The notes: a model not told the origin generated them from the letters alone. A DNA stretch of 64,000 nt from Paenibacillus endoradicis (GCF_024721975.1 NZ_JANQBB010000002.1:1-64000), one strand, 5' to 3'. Counted from the stretch's first letter, positions 26,393-35,834 are shown. Numbers and translations: made by a program.

Positions 26393-28222
26393 TTACATTT
26401 TCCTATTAATACGTTGTTTCCATAATGCTTTACGTGCAGTTTTCTTCTCTCTTGCTTCAATATCTTGTGGCGTTTCACGAGTACCCCAAGTTGATTTCCA
26501 GAATGTTACCCATGCAACCGGCATTTGCCATAAGAGAACGAGTTCATAGAATATACAAAATAAAAATCCGAAAAACCATAATGAACTTTTCTTATAAAAT
26601 AAATGAGCAAAACTCATTAAAAATGCCATCAACATTAATCCTATTAAAAATGTACTAGGGAAGATGCCATAAACTAATGGTACATAGCCTAAGTTATATA
26701 ACACAATAATCGGTGCCGCTATCGGCACAATAAGTCCTACATAGAAGAATAACGCCATGAACGGTTCTTTTTTCCATATAAATGAGGCGGCGATAAGTGA
26801 TTCACGTAACCATGAACGTTTCCAACGCATTTGTTGTTTCAAAAATACATTCATCGTCGACGGAACTATGGTGGAACATACTGCGCTATCTTGATATCCT
26901 GTTCGATGCGTTCGTAATATAAAATTGGTCATTGCACGATCATCACCGAAGGTCGCAGGTTGCCCAAGAAATTTCTGATTGAGCCAAGCATCTGAATGCT
27001 TCATAATGAGATCTTTTCGATAACAAGATAAAGGACCAGAAAGACAAGTCACACTGTCAAAATATGATTCCGCAGCTTTCATAATACGAAATGCAATATA
27101 ATATCGAACGTTTTGAAGTTTTGTTAATGAATTTGTATATTTATTCTCAACATCAGTTCGACCTGCAACTCCGCCCATTTTCGGATCTTGAAATGGTTGA
27201 ACGAGATTCCGGATCGCTTTATGATCTAGAAAACTATCTGAATCAACAAAGACGACAAGTTCGTGCTTTGCCATCTTAACTCCAGCAACTAATGCTTCAC
27301 GTTTACCACCATTTTGCGGCATCACATGATATCTTGCTCTATTCTTCGTATCGTAACGTTCTGCTTCTCGATATATACGATCAATAACTTCTTCCATTCG
27401 TTTCACCGATTGGTCTGTAGATAAATCATCTACAACGATTACTTCTAGCTTGTCTATAGGATAATCTTGATTAATACAGCTTAATATCGTGCGATGAATC
27501 CATTCTTCTTCATTAAAGCAAGGAATAATAATCGTTACGCCTGGTGTATATTCAGGATTGACTTTCACGTCTCTATGCATTGAACCAAAAAGATACCTAC
27601 TCAGCAAAAAAGAAGCAGCAATAATACTATATAAGTAGAGCAAAGAATTATACTTGAAATAAATTAAGCTCTCCGCACGCATAAGCATAACAATTAACGT
27701 AACAACAAGTAGCATAATACTTGCCATGTAGATTGAATATCCCCATCTACGTCGCTTAAAATATTCAGGAAGTCGCTTCTTGAAGTTGAAAGCAATTTTA
27801 ATACTTTCTAATTGTCCGCTCTCATCAGCAATTGCTCGCGCAACTGATGCATTTGTTTTCACAAAATTCTCATAACCTTCTGGCATCGAACCAGGAGGAA
27901 TTGTAAACTGTAATTTATACTCATCGCCTTCTTTGAAATCTAATCCCTTTAATTGTTCTGGATGAAATTCAAGTAAGATTCCAGTAGCAGAAACATCGAC
28001 TGATTTCCCAACAGCTTTAATTTTCTTGCCTTTTCCAGAGCTATGAACTTGCACTTCGAAGCTTGCTAGATACCTAATACTAAATTCACTACCACCTCGT
28101 CGATCTTGCTGTCCGCGAATCCCTTCAGGATCTGGAACATTCGATAGCGTCCTTCTATCTTCTCGAGTTATGGCTAATAGTTCTCCACTATTCTTATTTT
28201 TCATCTTTTTATTTTTCATCAT
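26393..28222 (-). CDS. Glycosyltransferase 2 (polysaccharide synthase-like) with N-terminal PilZ-like domain
   Basis: A 609-residue membrane synthase. Residues 15-150 resemble a PilZ domain: RxxxR at R20-R24 and DVSATG at 76-81. The spacing between the two is longer than usual, so c-di-GMP binding is likely but unproven. Two helices follow (about 160-210), then a GT-A domain with VTIIIPCFNEEEW, VVDDLSTD, VDSD, GDDRA and the QQMRW motif of processive synthases, then four or five C-terminal helices. This is the layout of cellulose/hyaluronan-type synthases, except that PilZ is at the N-terminus, whereas BcsA carries it at the C-terminus. The ATG at 28222 follows GGAG. It starts one base after the UDP-sugar dehydrogenase gene. 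Confidence 0.82.
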   Translation of the reverse strand: MMKNKKMKNKNSGELLAITREDRRTLSNVPDPEGIRGQQDRRGGSEFSIRYLASFEVQVHSSGKGKKIKAVGKSVDVSATGILLEFHPEQLKGLDFKEGDEYKLQFTIPPGSMPEGYENFVKTNASVARAIADESGQLESIKIAFNFKKRLPEYFKRRRWGYSIYMASIMLLVVTLIVMLMRAESLIYFKYNSLLYLYSIIAASFLLSRYLFGSMHRDVKVNPEYTPGVTIIIPCFNEEEWIHRTILSCINQDYPIDKLEVIVVDDLSTDQSVKRMEEVIDRIYREAERYDTKNRARYHVMPQNGGKREALVAGVKMAKHELVVFVDSDSFLDHKAIRNLVQPFQDPKMGGVAGRTDVENKYTNSLTKLQNVRYYIAFRIMKAAESYFDSVTCLSGPLSCYRKDLIMKHSDAWLNQKFLGQPATFGDDRAMTNFILRTHRTGYQDSAVCSTIVPSTMNVFLKQQMRWKRSWLRESLIAASFIWKKEPFMALFFYVGLIVPIAAPIIVLYNLGYVPLVYGIFPSTFLIGLMLMAFLMSFAHLFYKKSSLWFFGFLFCIFYELVLLWQMPVAWVTFWKSTWGTRETPQDIEAREKKTARKALWKQRINRKM

Positions 28223-28223
28223 G

Positions 28224-29540
28224 TTACAGACTCCAATAGTTCAATCCGACATTTTTAATCATTTGTTGGTCATATACTCCTTTTATATCGAAGAACAATT
28301 TCTCTGTTATGTTTTTTCCATACATTGAGGTAATTGTTTCGATTGGCATATCAAGAAATTGTTGGTGAGGTACCATAATTGCAACTAAGCTCACATCTTG
28401 TATATCTTCAAGCTTGCATAAATTTATTTGGTATTCCTCATGAATCTCATCCTGATCTGCAATAGGGTCATAGATATATGGCATAATGCCATATTCTCTA
28501 AGTTCCTTCACTACGTCTACAACTTTTGAATTTCTCACATCTTTACTGTCCTCTTTATATGTTAAGCCGAGCAAGGCGACTTTTACATGAGAGTCTTGAT
28601 TCCTCGTTCTCAAAACTTTCTTAACCATTTGATTCGCAATAAATTTGCCCATACCATCGTTCACGTGTCGACTATTTAATATTATTGTGGAATGATATCC
28701 TTCATCCTCTGCTTTATATGTTAAATAGTAAGGATCGATCCCGATACAATGACCACCAACAAGTCCAGGCGTGAAGTTAAGAAAGTTCCACTTCGTACTC
28801 GCTGCTTTCAATACTTCTTGTGTATTGATTCCCATCTGATTGAATAACATTGCCAATTCATTCATAAATGCAATATTGACATCACGTTGTGCATTTTCAA
28901 TAACTTTCGCTGATTCTGCAACGCGTATATTAGGGGCTCTGTATACTCCAACTTTTATCACTTGAGAATATACATTAGCAATATCATCAAGTGACTCCTC
29001 ATCGATGCCTGATACAATTTTAATAATATTTTCTAATCGATGAATTTTGTCTCCTGGGTTAATACGTTCTGGAGAATACCCTACTTTGAAATCTTCAATT
29101 ACTTTTAATCCCGATCTTTGCTGGAGAATAGGTACACATATTTCTTCCGTTACGCCTGGGTATACGGTTGATTCAAATACAACAATGTCATCTCTTTTCA
29201 AATATTGTGCAACAATCATACTTGCAGATTCTACATGTTTTAAGTCAGGTACATTACCATGACTAATAGGTGTTGGTACTGCCACAATATAGAAAGAGGC
29301 TTCACTTAATATACTATGATCAGAAGTGAATTCGATTGAACTTCGCTGCAAGCGCTCATCGCCAATATCTCCAGTGAGATCTTCACCCGCTATATACTTT
29401 GAGATTTTATCTTTGTTCATATCATAACCAATTACTTCAAAATGCTCTGACATAGCTACAGCAATAGGCAATCCAACATAACCTAATCCGATAACAGCAA
29501 GCTTTGTTTGCTTTCCTATCAATTGTTTATATATTGTCAT
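28224..29540 (-). CDS. UDP-sugar 6-dehydrogenase (TviB/WbpO-like)
   Basis: A 438-residue nucleotide-sugar dehydrogenase. The Rossmann site is LAVIGLGYVGLP, followed by VAVPTPI, ESTVYPG and YSPERINPGD. The catalytic Cys is in GGHCIGIDPYYL, and GLTYKEDSKDVRNSK marks the second nucleotide domain. The family oxidises UDP-Glc, UDP-GlcNAc or UDP-GalNAc to the uronic acid; the wording of these motifs is closest to the TviB/WbpO (UDP-HexNAc) group as I remember it. It is probably the precursor enzyme for the PilZ-GT2 synthase one base downstream. A GGAG site precedes the ATG at 29540. Confidence 0.88.
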   Translation of the reverse strand: MTIYKQLIGKQTKLAVIGLGYVGLPIAVAMSEHFEVIGYDMNKDKISKYIAGEDLTGDIGDERLQRSSIEFTSDHSILSEASFYIVAVPTPISHGNVPDLKHVESASMIVAQYLKRDDIVVFESTVYPGVTEEICVPILQQRSGLKVIEDFKVGYSPERINPGDKIHRLENIIKIVSGIDEESLDDIANVYSQVIKVGVYRAPNIRVAESAKVIENAQRDVNIAFMNELAMLFNQMGINTQEVLKAASTKWNFLNFTPGLVGGHCIGIDPYYLTYKAEDEGYHSTIILNSRHVNDGMGKFIANQMVKKVLRTRNQDSHVKVALLGLTYKEDSKDVRNSKVVDVVKELREYGIMPYIYDPIADQDEIHEEYQINLCKLEDIQDVSLVAIMVPHQQFLDMPIETITSMYGKNITEKLFFDIKGVYDQQMIKNVGLNYWSL

Positions 29541-29563
29541 CGATGGTATCTCCGATCTTTGTC

Positions 29564-30988
29564 TTATCTCATAATTTCAGTCATAGTTACAAATGTATAC
29601 CCATCTTTAAGTAAGTTATCAATGACAGTAGGTAATGCTTCTAAGGTGTGGATGTCATCCAACATGTGAAGTAAAATTATACTACCGTTACTAGCTTCTG
29701 TAGTAATGATGTTAATAATCTCTTCAGACGAAACATTAACATCCCAATCGAAAGTAGTAATATCATAAAGTGCTATCTCAGAATACCCTGTAGCTGCCAC
29801 TACCTTTGCCGTCTTATCATCAATCTCTCCAGTCGGAGGACGGAAGTACATAGAAGGAGCCTGCTGTAATGCTTCCGTTAAAATCCGATGCGATCTCACA
29901 ATTTCATCTTGTAATTGCTCGGCAGTTATCTTAGTAATTACAGGATGACTGTAGGTATGGTTAGCAATTTCATGACCTTCTTCTAACATTGCTCTAGCGA
30001 GACCTGGGTTATTTTCTGCTCCATTGGCTCGAATGAAAAAGGTAGCTTTAATTCCCTTATCTGCAAGGATATCTAACATTTTCGTGACTGTGTAATCCGT
30101 TCCCCAATCATCAATCGTTAAAGCAATTTGTTTCTTAGAGCTATTACCTTTCTCAAACAAATGATATGATTGATTGGTTTCTACTTCAGCAATCTTTGCA
30201 AGATCAAAACCCTCGATTTCATTAAAAGGTTTTTTTGTTAATTCCGCTTTTAATAGTTCGTCGATCGTTACAAATTGATACTGTACTTCCTCTACTGCTG
30301 GAACGAGTAACTTTAACATCTCATCAATTCGTTCATTACGATCAAGATCAATAGCAATAATCGCCCCACGATTGATATAAATTCTCATGTCTTTAGGTTC
30401 TTTAAATTTCGTATCCAAATAACTATCATTGATGAAAAAGCTATAACCAATAAATCGTTCGTGATTGGATTGTCTTGCTGCTTTCAATACGGGGTCTTCA
30501 AATGCAACCGTCTCTGTTCTTACATATTTAACTGTCGTATTTGTTGCGTTCTCTATCGTTTGCTTACCAAGTAATAATTCATTATAAATTTGATCATAAG
30601 TATAAGAGTCCATATTAGCTTTACTTAAAGTATTATTTTCAACTTCATGACCGGAAGATTGGATGAGTTCAACAAGTTCCGGTTCTACAGCCACACGTTG
30701 TCCGGTTACAAAAAAGGTAGCAACAATATGATATTGATCTAGCAATCTAAGTACTTCTGTAACTTTTTCACGCTCTGGAAGTCCGTTGAATGTTAAGCTT
30801 AATTTTTTTTCAGTTGTATAGACCAGATCGACTTTATTAAGCGGTTCGATAGTCTCACTTGGATATTGTGTAGAATCAGGAGACTGCTCAATTTGATTAA
30901 TTTTATCTTTGATTGGTGAACTTTGTGTATTACAGCCACTAAGCAAAATTGTAATGAGTAACATTACACCAATTGGTGAAAACTTCAA
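29564..30988 (-). CDS. Lipoprotein with two NodB polysaccharide deacetylase domains (first degenerate)
   Basis: A 474-residue lipoprotein (lipobox LLSGC about residue 20). The N-terminal NodB domain (about 60-240) has lost its metal residues: SLTFNGLP replaces TFDDG and HEVENNTLSK replaces HxxxH. The C-terminal NodB domain (about 280-470) looks active: ALTIDDWGTD, IANHTYSHP, FRPPTGEID and ILLHMLDD. The TTG start at 30988 follows AGAGG by eight bases, the same layout as its paralogue. It is 23 bases upstream of the UDP-sugar dehydrogenase gene, so it probably leads that operon and deacetylates the polymer or peptidoglycan outside the membrane. Confidence 0.83.
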   Translation of the reverse strand: MKFSPIGVMLLITILLSGCNTQSSPIKDKINQIEQSPDSTQYPSETIEPLNKVDLVYTTEKKLSLTFNGLPEREKVTEVLRLLDQYHIVATFFVTGQRVAVEPELVELIQSSGHEVENNTLSKANMDSYTYDQIYNELLLGKQTIENATNTTVKYVRTETVAFEDPVLKAARQSNHERFIGYSFFINDSYLDTKFKEPKDMRIYINRGAIIAIDLDRNERIDEMLKLLVPAVEEVQYQFVTIDELLKAELTKKPFNEIEGFDLAKIAEVETNQSYHLFEKGNSSKKQIALTIDDWGTDYTVTKMLDILADKGIKATFFIRANGAENNPGLARAMLEEGHEIANHTYSHPVITKITAEQLQDEIVRSHRILTEALQQAPSMYFRPPTGEIDDKTAKVVAATGYSEIALYDITTFDWDVNVSSEEIINIITTEASNGSIILLHMLDDIHTLEALPTVIDNLLKDGYTFVTMTEIMR

Positions 30989-31194
30989 ACACAACACCTC
31001 TTTATAAACTAATAATTATGATGCACATCATTGTAGATATTTAAATTATTACTTTATTGCTATTATACAACTTTGTAATGAAACATTTATGAACAAATTC
31101 TTAAAATGGATGCCTCTAGCTACTATTTCGTTGTCTGTTTACAAAAAATACATATATGAGCATCAGTTTTCACTTTAGACAATCTACTTTAATT

Positions 31195-31232
31195 TAAAAA
31201 AGCTAATAAAATCATTAGATTTCATTAGCTTT
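31195..31232 (-). terminator. Rho-independent terminator
   Basis: On the minus strand AAAGCTAATGAAATC...GATTTTATTAGCTTTTTT directly follows the upstream NodB lipoprotein gene and separates it from its paralogue. Confidence 0.85.
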
Positions 31233-31273
31233 CCCCTCATCATAAGTTACTTGATTAGTTAGATGACGCTTTA

Positions 31274-32710
31274 TTATGATTGCAACATATCAGTTAGCGT
31301 AACGATCTCATAGCCCATTTCATGGAGGTTATTTATAGCGATCGGCAGTGCCTTTAAAGTATTCGTATGATCTAACATATGAAGCAATACAATACCGCCA
31401 TTTACTGCTTCGCTAGTAATTGTGTTTACAATATCCTCTGTGGAAGATTGCTTATTCCAGTCATTTGGATCGATGTTGAATAAAGGAATCGTATAATATC
31501 CAGTTGCTGCAACAATTTTTGCAGTCACATTATCGGTGTGTCCGGTTGGAGGTCTGAAATACATAGTAGGCGCTTGCTGTAATACTTCTGTTAACACATG
31601 ATGCGCTTTTACAATCTCCTCTTGTAGAGCTCCACTAGAAATTTCCGTAATAACTGGATGACTATACGAATGATTTGCTACCTCATGCCCTTCTTCAATA
31701 ATTGCTCTAGCTAATCCTGGATTACGCTCAGCTCCATCCGCTCTTACAAAGAATGTCGCTTTGACATTTTGTTTTTTCAAAATATCTAACAAATTCGTAA
31801 TCGTATAATCTGTACCCCAATCATCAATTGTTAAAGCTATTTGTTTCTTATTTGTCTCTACATGATCAAATAATTCAAACGTTTGGTCAGCTTTGACCTC
31901 CTTCACTTGTGCCAGATCGTAGCCATTAATTTCAGGATAGGCAAGTTTGGTAAGCTCATTACTCATCAGTTCCTCGATCGTGACAAATTCATAATTGACC
32001 TCAGCAACTGCAGGAACAAGTAATTGTAACATTTCCTCAATCTGCTCATTTCTTTCCAAATCAATGGCAATAATAGCACCACGTTTAATATAACTGCGCA
32101 AATCCTCTGATTGTCTAAATGTTGATGATAGGTATTCATCGGTTAGAAATAAGCTGTATCCAATATAACGCTCATGTTCACTCTCTGCTGCAGCTTTCAA
32201 TATAGGCTCATCGAATGTTACAGGTTCTGCTCTTATATACTTCACGGCTTCACCAGTAGCGTCTTCTATCTTTTGCTTACCTAAAACGATGTCATCTACT
32301 ATTTCGTTATACGTAAAAGAGTCCATTTTCACTTTACTTAGTGTATTATTCTCAATTTCATGTCCTTCTGCTTGGATCATTTGCAACAATTCTGGTTCTA
32401 CGGCTGCCACATGACCTGGCACGAAGAAGGTTGCTTTTATTTCATATTGATTAAGTAATCTCAATATTTTTTTAAGTTTTTGTTGATCAGGTAACCCATT
32501 GAATGTTAGCGATAATTTCCGTGCAGTGGTATAGATTATATCTGTTTTCACTACTGCTTCTACTGCTTCACTGTTATAAGAGATTATCTTTGTATCGTCA
32601 TGAGCAGATGATTCAGTTTTATTTGCTTCAGCAATATGGTCTGTTCTAAAAGAACAGCCCGTCACAACTAATATAATGGAAAATAACATAATAACTAATT
32701 TACTACTCAA
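31274..32710 (-). CDS. Paralogous lipoprotein with two NodB domains (first degenerate)
   Basis: A 478-residue lipoprotein (lipobox VVTGC), collinear with and highly similar to the protein at 29564-30988. The N-terminal NodB domain is degenerate in the same way (SLTFNGLP; HEIENNTLSK), and the C-terminal one keeps ALTIDDWGTD, VANHSYSHP, FRPPTGHTD and VLLHMLDH. The second motif Asp after the RPPTG block is kept. The TTG start at 32710 follows AGAGG by eight bases. It has its own terminator, so it is a separate unit made by tandem gene duplication. The substrate may be the exopolysaccharide or peptidoglycan. Confidence 0.83.
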   Translation of the reverse strand: MSSKLVIMLFSIILVVTGCSFRTDHIAEANKTESSAHDDTKIISYNSEAVEAVVKTDIIYTTARKLSLTFNGLPDQQKLKKILRLLNQYEIKATFFVPGHVAAVEPELLQMIQAEGHEIENNTLSKVKMDSFTYNEIVDDIVLGKQKIEDATGEAVKYIRAEPVTFDEPILKAAAESEHERYIGYSLFLTDEYLSSTFRQSEDLRSYIKRGAIIAIDLERNEQIEEMLQLLVPAVAEVNYEFVTIEELMSNELTKLAYPEINGYDLAQVKEVKADQTFELFDHVETNKKQIALTIDDWGTDYTITNLLDILKKQNVKATFFVRADGAERNPGLARAIIEEGHEVANHSYSHPVITEISSGALQEEIVKAHHVLTEVLQQAPTMYFRPPTGHTDNVTAKIVAATGYYTIPLFNIDPNDWNKQSSTEDIVNTITSEAVNGGIVLLHMLDHTNTLKALPIAINNLHEMGYEIVTLTDMLQS

Positions 32711-32848
32711 TACATTCACCTCTAGTTTTTGCTATGTGTGAACTGTACAAGCAAAAAAAAATTCAATACCTTATAATTATAAAGGTTATAAATAATTAAT
32801 AAATGATGTTATATTTACAATAAAGATAAATTATTGAAATTAAATAAC

Positions 32849-32890
32849 AAAAAAACCGTTAAAATCAACATAGATTTTAACGGTTTTTTT
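32849..32890. terminator. Strong bidirectional terminator
   Basis: A perfect 18-bp stem (AAAAAAACCGTTAAAATC and its complement) with a 6-nt loop and T-runs at both ends. On the minus strand it would stop transcripts of the small membrane-peptide gene at 33006-33089. Confidence 0.9.
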
Positions 32891-33005
32891 TAATTGAAAC
32901 AGACTATTCCGTTGATCATATCTTCACAAAGTGAAATTCAGCTACATTACAAATTAGATCAACGTATGTGTAGGCGTATGTTCTCTAAATGTTTCTCTTG
33001 TATAA

Positions 33006-33089
33006 TCAACGAATAATAATATAAACAATGGCAAAAGTAATAAGGGCGGCAGCAAGGGAAATTAAGCGAATCCATTTTCTATTGTACAT
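33006..33089 (-). CDS. Candidate 27-residue single-helix membrane peptide
   Basis: The frame encodes 27 residues beginning MYNRKWIRLISLAAALITFA and ending VYIIIR: a short basic start, one hydrophobic helix of about 18 residues, and a terminal Arg. The ATG at 33089 has AGAGGTGA nine bases upstream, as good as any ribosome site in the window. It lies between two terminators, so it would be a unit of its own. I know no family for it. It is credible as a small membrane protein but unproven. Confidence 0.5.
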   Translation of the reverse strand: MYNRKWIRLISLAAALITFAIVYIIIR

Positions 33090-33199
33090 GAATTCATGTC
33101 ACCTCTTTCACATCATGCTGAAACATCTTGATGTACTAATATATTAAGCAAACAGCCATTTGTAAACACTTTCTAAAAAATAAATTATTATTACGATAA

Positions 33200-33254
33200 G
33201 AAAAGACATTATCATCGAATATATCCTTAATCGGAGTATTCGATAATAATGTCT
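33200..33254 (-). terminator. Rho-independent terminator after stalk-domain lipoprotein
   Basis: AGACATTAT...TCGAATA pairs with TATTCGA...ATAATGTCT across a 14-nt loop. On the minus strand TTTTCTTA follows. It is about 70 bases beyond the gene stop. Confidence 0.8.
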
Positions 33255-33320
33255 AATGATTGTTTTTATATCTCATGAAGGTGAGATAACTATTAAGTTG
33301 GACTTAGGTTATTGTTACAA

Positions 33321-34955
33321 TTATGGTTCTCTAGTGATATCAACTTCCCCATATTCACTATTCCACACAATTTCTGCACCAAGAGCAGTTGCAAAAGCTC
33401 TTGCTGGAGCGTAAGTAGCTCCATTGTGCGTTATAACTGGTGTTGGCCACTGTACAGTCTCACCGTTAATGATCGCTTTATCACTGCCAATTTGCAGCTT
33501 AATCGTTGTCTTTGTTGCTTTATCATATACAGTAATTTGATTTGTTGCTTTGTCAAACTTGACATTTCCTCCGAACTCTTCAATAAGCTCTCGAACAGGA
33601 ATCATTCCGAATTTATCTGCATTAACAAAAGCTGCATTATAAGTATCTTCGTCAATATAGTTCCAATAGTACTGCTCAGTTATATGCAGTTTATTTCTCA
33701 ATAAATCATAAATAACTGATTCATTATCAAAGTATTTAAGAACCTCAAAGCCTTCCAAATAATCTAAAGACTCTAATTGTACTTCTAGACCTGATGCCAC
33801 TGGTACCTTAGGTGCAACTTTTCCGTTAACATTCCAAGCTTCGTTCTCGGAAGTTATTGTTAATCCCTCAAAGATCGATGTACCTAGCTCTTCCTTCATC
33901 TTATCACTTACTACATAGTTCAAAGAAAAAGCTTGTTTGCGGATATCCAGATTAGAATCTACATATAGATCGAATTTGATCTCTAAAGAATCATTTAAAG
34001 CCATTTCCAGTATTTCTTTATCTTTTGTTTCGAATTCCACCATCGAAATTTTCATATCTTCAAGAGAAGTAATAATAGCTGTAACTACTTCATCGATAAG
34101 AACTTTCTTATCAGCTTCCGTAATGTTTCCATCCGTGAAATCATCTGAAACGTAGATACCAAGATAATCAATCATTTCAGGATCTTCCATGAACAAATTC
34201 AATACTTCACCTAGTAATTTTTCAAGTCCTGTACGATCTTCAAGTAATGCATCTGTTAATTTTTTGCCCCAATTCCAAAGCTCCATACCTTTTAATTCAC
34301 CATGAATTTTCATTAAGCTCGTTGATACGCCATTGATCTCTTCTGTTACAGGAGTAACAGAAACTTTTTCGATATTAGGTAATTTTTCAATACCGAAGTC
34401 AGTTACGAGCTCAGTTGCACTTTGAATAGTTGCAAGTATTTTCTCATCATCAACTACATATTCACTTTCAAACTCACCATCTTCATATGTCATACCAAAA
34501 TCATCGTACATGAGTCTCTCTGCTGTTTCACCTGTTAGATCGAAAGTGAACGAACGAGTAGCACCATCTAACGAAACAATAAGTAATGTTTCTGACATTT
34601 TCAACTCAAAGTTAATTTGCGAAAGGTCACCTAATGTTAGACTACCTTTAAAAGATATATTTTGTTGATCTTGCATTTTTATATCAGTAATAGATACTTT
34701 CACATTAGAAAATAAACGTAACATAGAAATAAATTCCTCGTCACCAGCAAAATACTCATCTTCAAGCAATGCCTTTTCATTAAAATGCAACTTAAACTCC
34801 ATAGATGAATTGCCTTCAGTCGAAGTTACCTTTAGTGATTTTTTCAGCGCTGCATTAATATCCACTCCGCCAATCGCTTGACATCCAGCTAAAATAACCA
34901 AGCTACAGATCAAAATTAATGCAACTAACTTCTTAACACTTCTAATTTTCAGCAT
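33321..34955 (-). CDS. Lipoprotein with C-terminal copper-amine-oxidase-N-like stalk domain
   Basis: A 544-residue lipoprotein (lipobox VILAGC about residue 25). The central part (about 40-420) is a long beta-rich acidic region I do not recognise. The last 110 residues are a stalk domain of the copper amine oxidase N-terminal type (MIPVRELIEEFGG, ITVYDKATKTTIKLQIGS, YAPARAFATALGAEIVW). Such domains are surface modules common in Paenibacillus and do not imply amine oxidase activity. The ATG at 34955 follows AGGAGG. It appears monocistronic. Confidence 0.8.
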   Translation of the reverse strand: MLKIRSVKKLVALILICSLVILAGCQAIGGVDINAALKKSLKVTSTEGNSSMEFKLHFNEKALLEDEYFAGDEEFISMLRLFSNVKVSITDIKMQDQQNISFKGSLTLGDLSQINFELKMSETLLIVSLDGATRSFTFDLTGETAERLMYDDFGMTYEDGEFESEYVVDDEKILATIQSATELVTDFGIEKLPNIEKVSVTPVTEEINGVSTSLMKIHGELKGMELWNWGKKLTDALLEDRTGLEKLLGEVLNLFMEDPEMIDYLGIYVSDDFTDGNITEADKKVLIDEVVTAIITSLEDMKISMVEFETKDKEILEMALNDSLEIKFDLYVDSNLDIRKQAFSLNYVVSDKMKEELGTSIFEGLTITSENEAWNVNGKVAPKVPVASGLEVQLESLDYLEGFEVLKYFDNESVIYDLLRNKLHITEQYYWNYIDEDTYNAAFVNADKFGMIPVRELIEEFGGNVKFDKATNQITVYDKATKTTIKLQIGSDKAIINGETVQWPTPVITHNGATYAPARAFATALGAEIVWNSEYGEVDITREP

Positions 34956-35085
34956 AAATCTATTAACCTCCTATAGTATATTTGGAAATAATTAGTACAT
35001 ACCCATTTATACTACTATCAGGAGGGAAATATGTAAACATTCTTTAATAGATTAATAATCTTTCTAGTTCATCACCATTAGTAAA

Positions 35086-35721
35086 TTACTTTGCTCTAAC
35101 ATAGGATAGCAACATTTCTTTTAAAAGTTTTTGTTGAATTTCGGGTTGAATTTCCTCAAGATAAGTGATTTCAGACTTCAGCACTATATTGTTGCCGAAT
35201 ATACCATACGCATTAATGATCGTCATAATGGACTCTTTTATAGAAATATCTTGGCGTAATGAACCATCTCGTTGTCCATCTTCAATGATTGGACCTAGCA
35301 TTAAAGATACTTGTTTCTGTGTGTCTATGTAATCTTGGATATTAGGTAGTGGTTCCTTTGAAAAGGATGCATAGCTTTCAAAAGCTTCACGAAATTTAGT
35401 TGAATTCGATCTAGATTGAGTTTGATTTGCAAGTACATAATTTAATGTATCTTCCAATCGTTCATATGCAGATTTTGGAGAAAGTGCAATTTGTTGAAAT
35501 ACTGGTATTGTTCGTTCTAGGTTTTGTATAGCCACTGCAACGATCAAGCTATCTTTTCTGGAGAAATAACGAAAAAGTGTAGCTATCCCTATTTTTTCGG
35601 CATCAGCTATATCTTGCATCTGAACACTATCAAGCCCACGTTCCAGAAATAATTGCTCTGCTGTAGATACAATGCTTTGATAACGAGCATTCTTGTTCTT
35701 TTCTCGAAGACCTTGAGTCAT
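35086..35721 (-). CDS. TetR-family repressor
   Basis: A 211-residue regulator. The N-terminal TetR helix-turn-helix spans about 12-58 (IVSTAEQLFLERGLDSVQMQ, then IGIATLFRYFSRKDSLI), followed by a helical ligand-binding domain. It is divergent from an SDR gene, with a perfect 7-3-7 palindrome between them, so it most likely represses that gene and perhaps itself. The ATG at 35721 follows GGAGG. The ligand is unknown. Confidence 0.9.
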   Translation of the reverse strand: MTQGLREKNKNARYQSIVSTAEQLFLERGLDSVQMQDIADAEKIGIATLFRYFSRKDSLIVAVAIQNLERTIPVFQQIALSPKSAYERLEDTLNYVLANQTQSRSNSTKFREAFESYASFSKEPLPNIQDYIDTQKQVSLMLGPIIEDGQRDGSLRQDISIKESIMTIINAYGIFGNNIVLKSEITYLEEIQPEIQQKLLKEMLLSYVRAK

Positions 35722-35756
35722 TGATATTCCTCCTTCATTTAGTTAATATCTTTTAT

Positions 35757-35785
35757 TTGCAATGTTATCACAAAAGGACTAAAAT
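35757..35785 (+). promoter_or_regulatory. Promoter of the SDR gene
   Basis: TTGCAA (35757-35762), 17 bp, TAAAAT (35780-35785), followed nine bases later by the palindromic operator. Confidence 0.65.
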
Positions 35786-35793
35786 AAAAAACA

Positions 35794-35810
35794 TGATAGT
35801 TAGACTATCA
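35794..35810. promoter_or_regulatory. Candidate TetR operator
   Basis: TGATAGT-TAG-ACTATCA is a perfect inverted repeat with a 3-bp centre, positioned at the likely transcript start of the SDR gene and between it and the divergent tetR gene. Confidence 0.65.
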
Positions 35811-35834
35811 AAATTTATTTATGGGGTGAATCAA

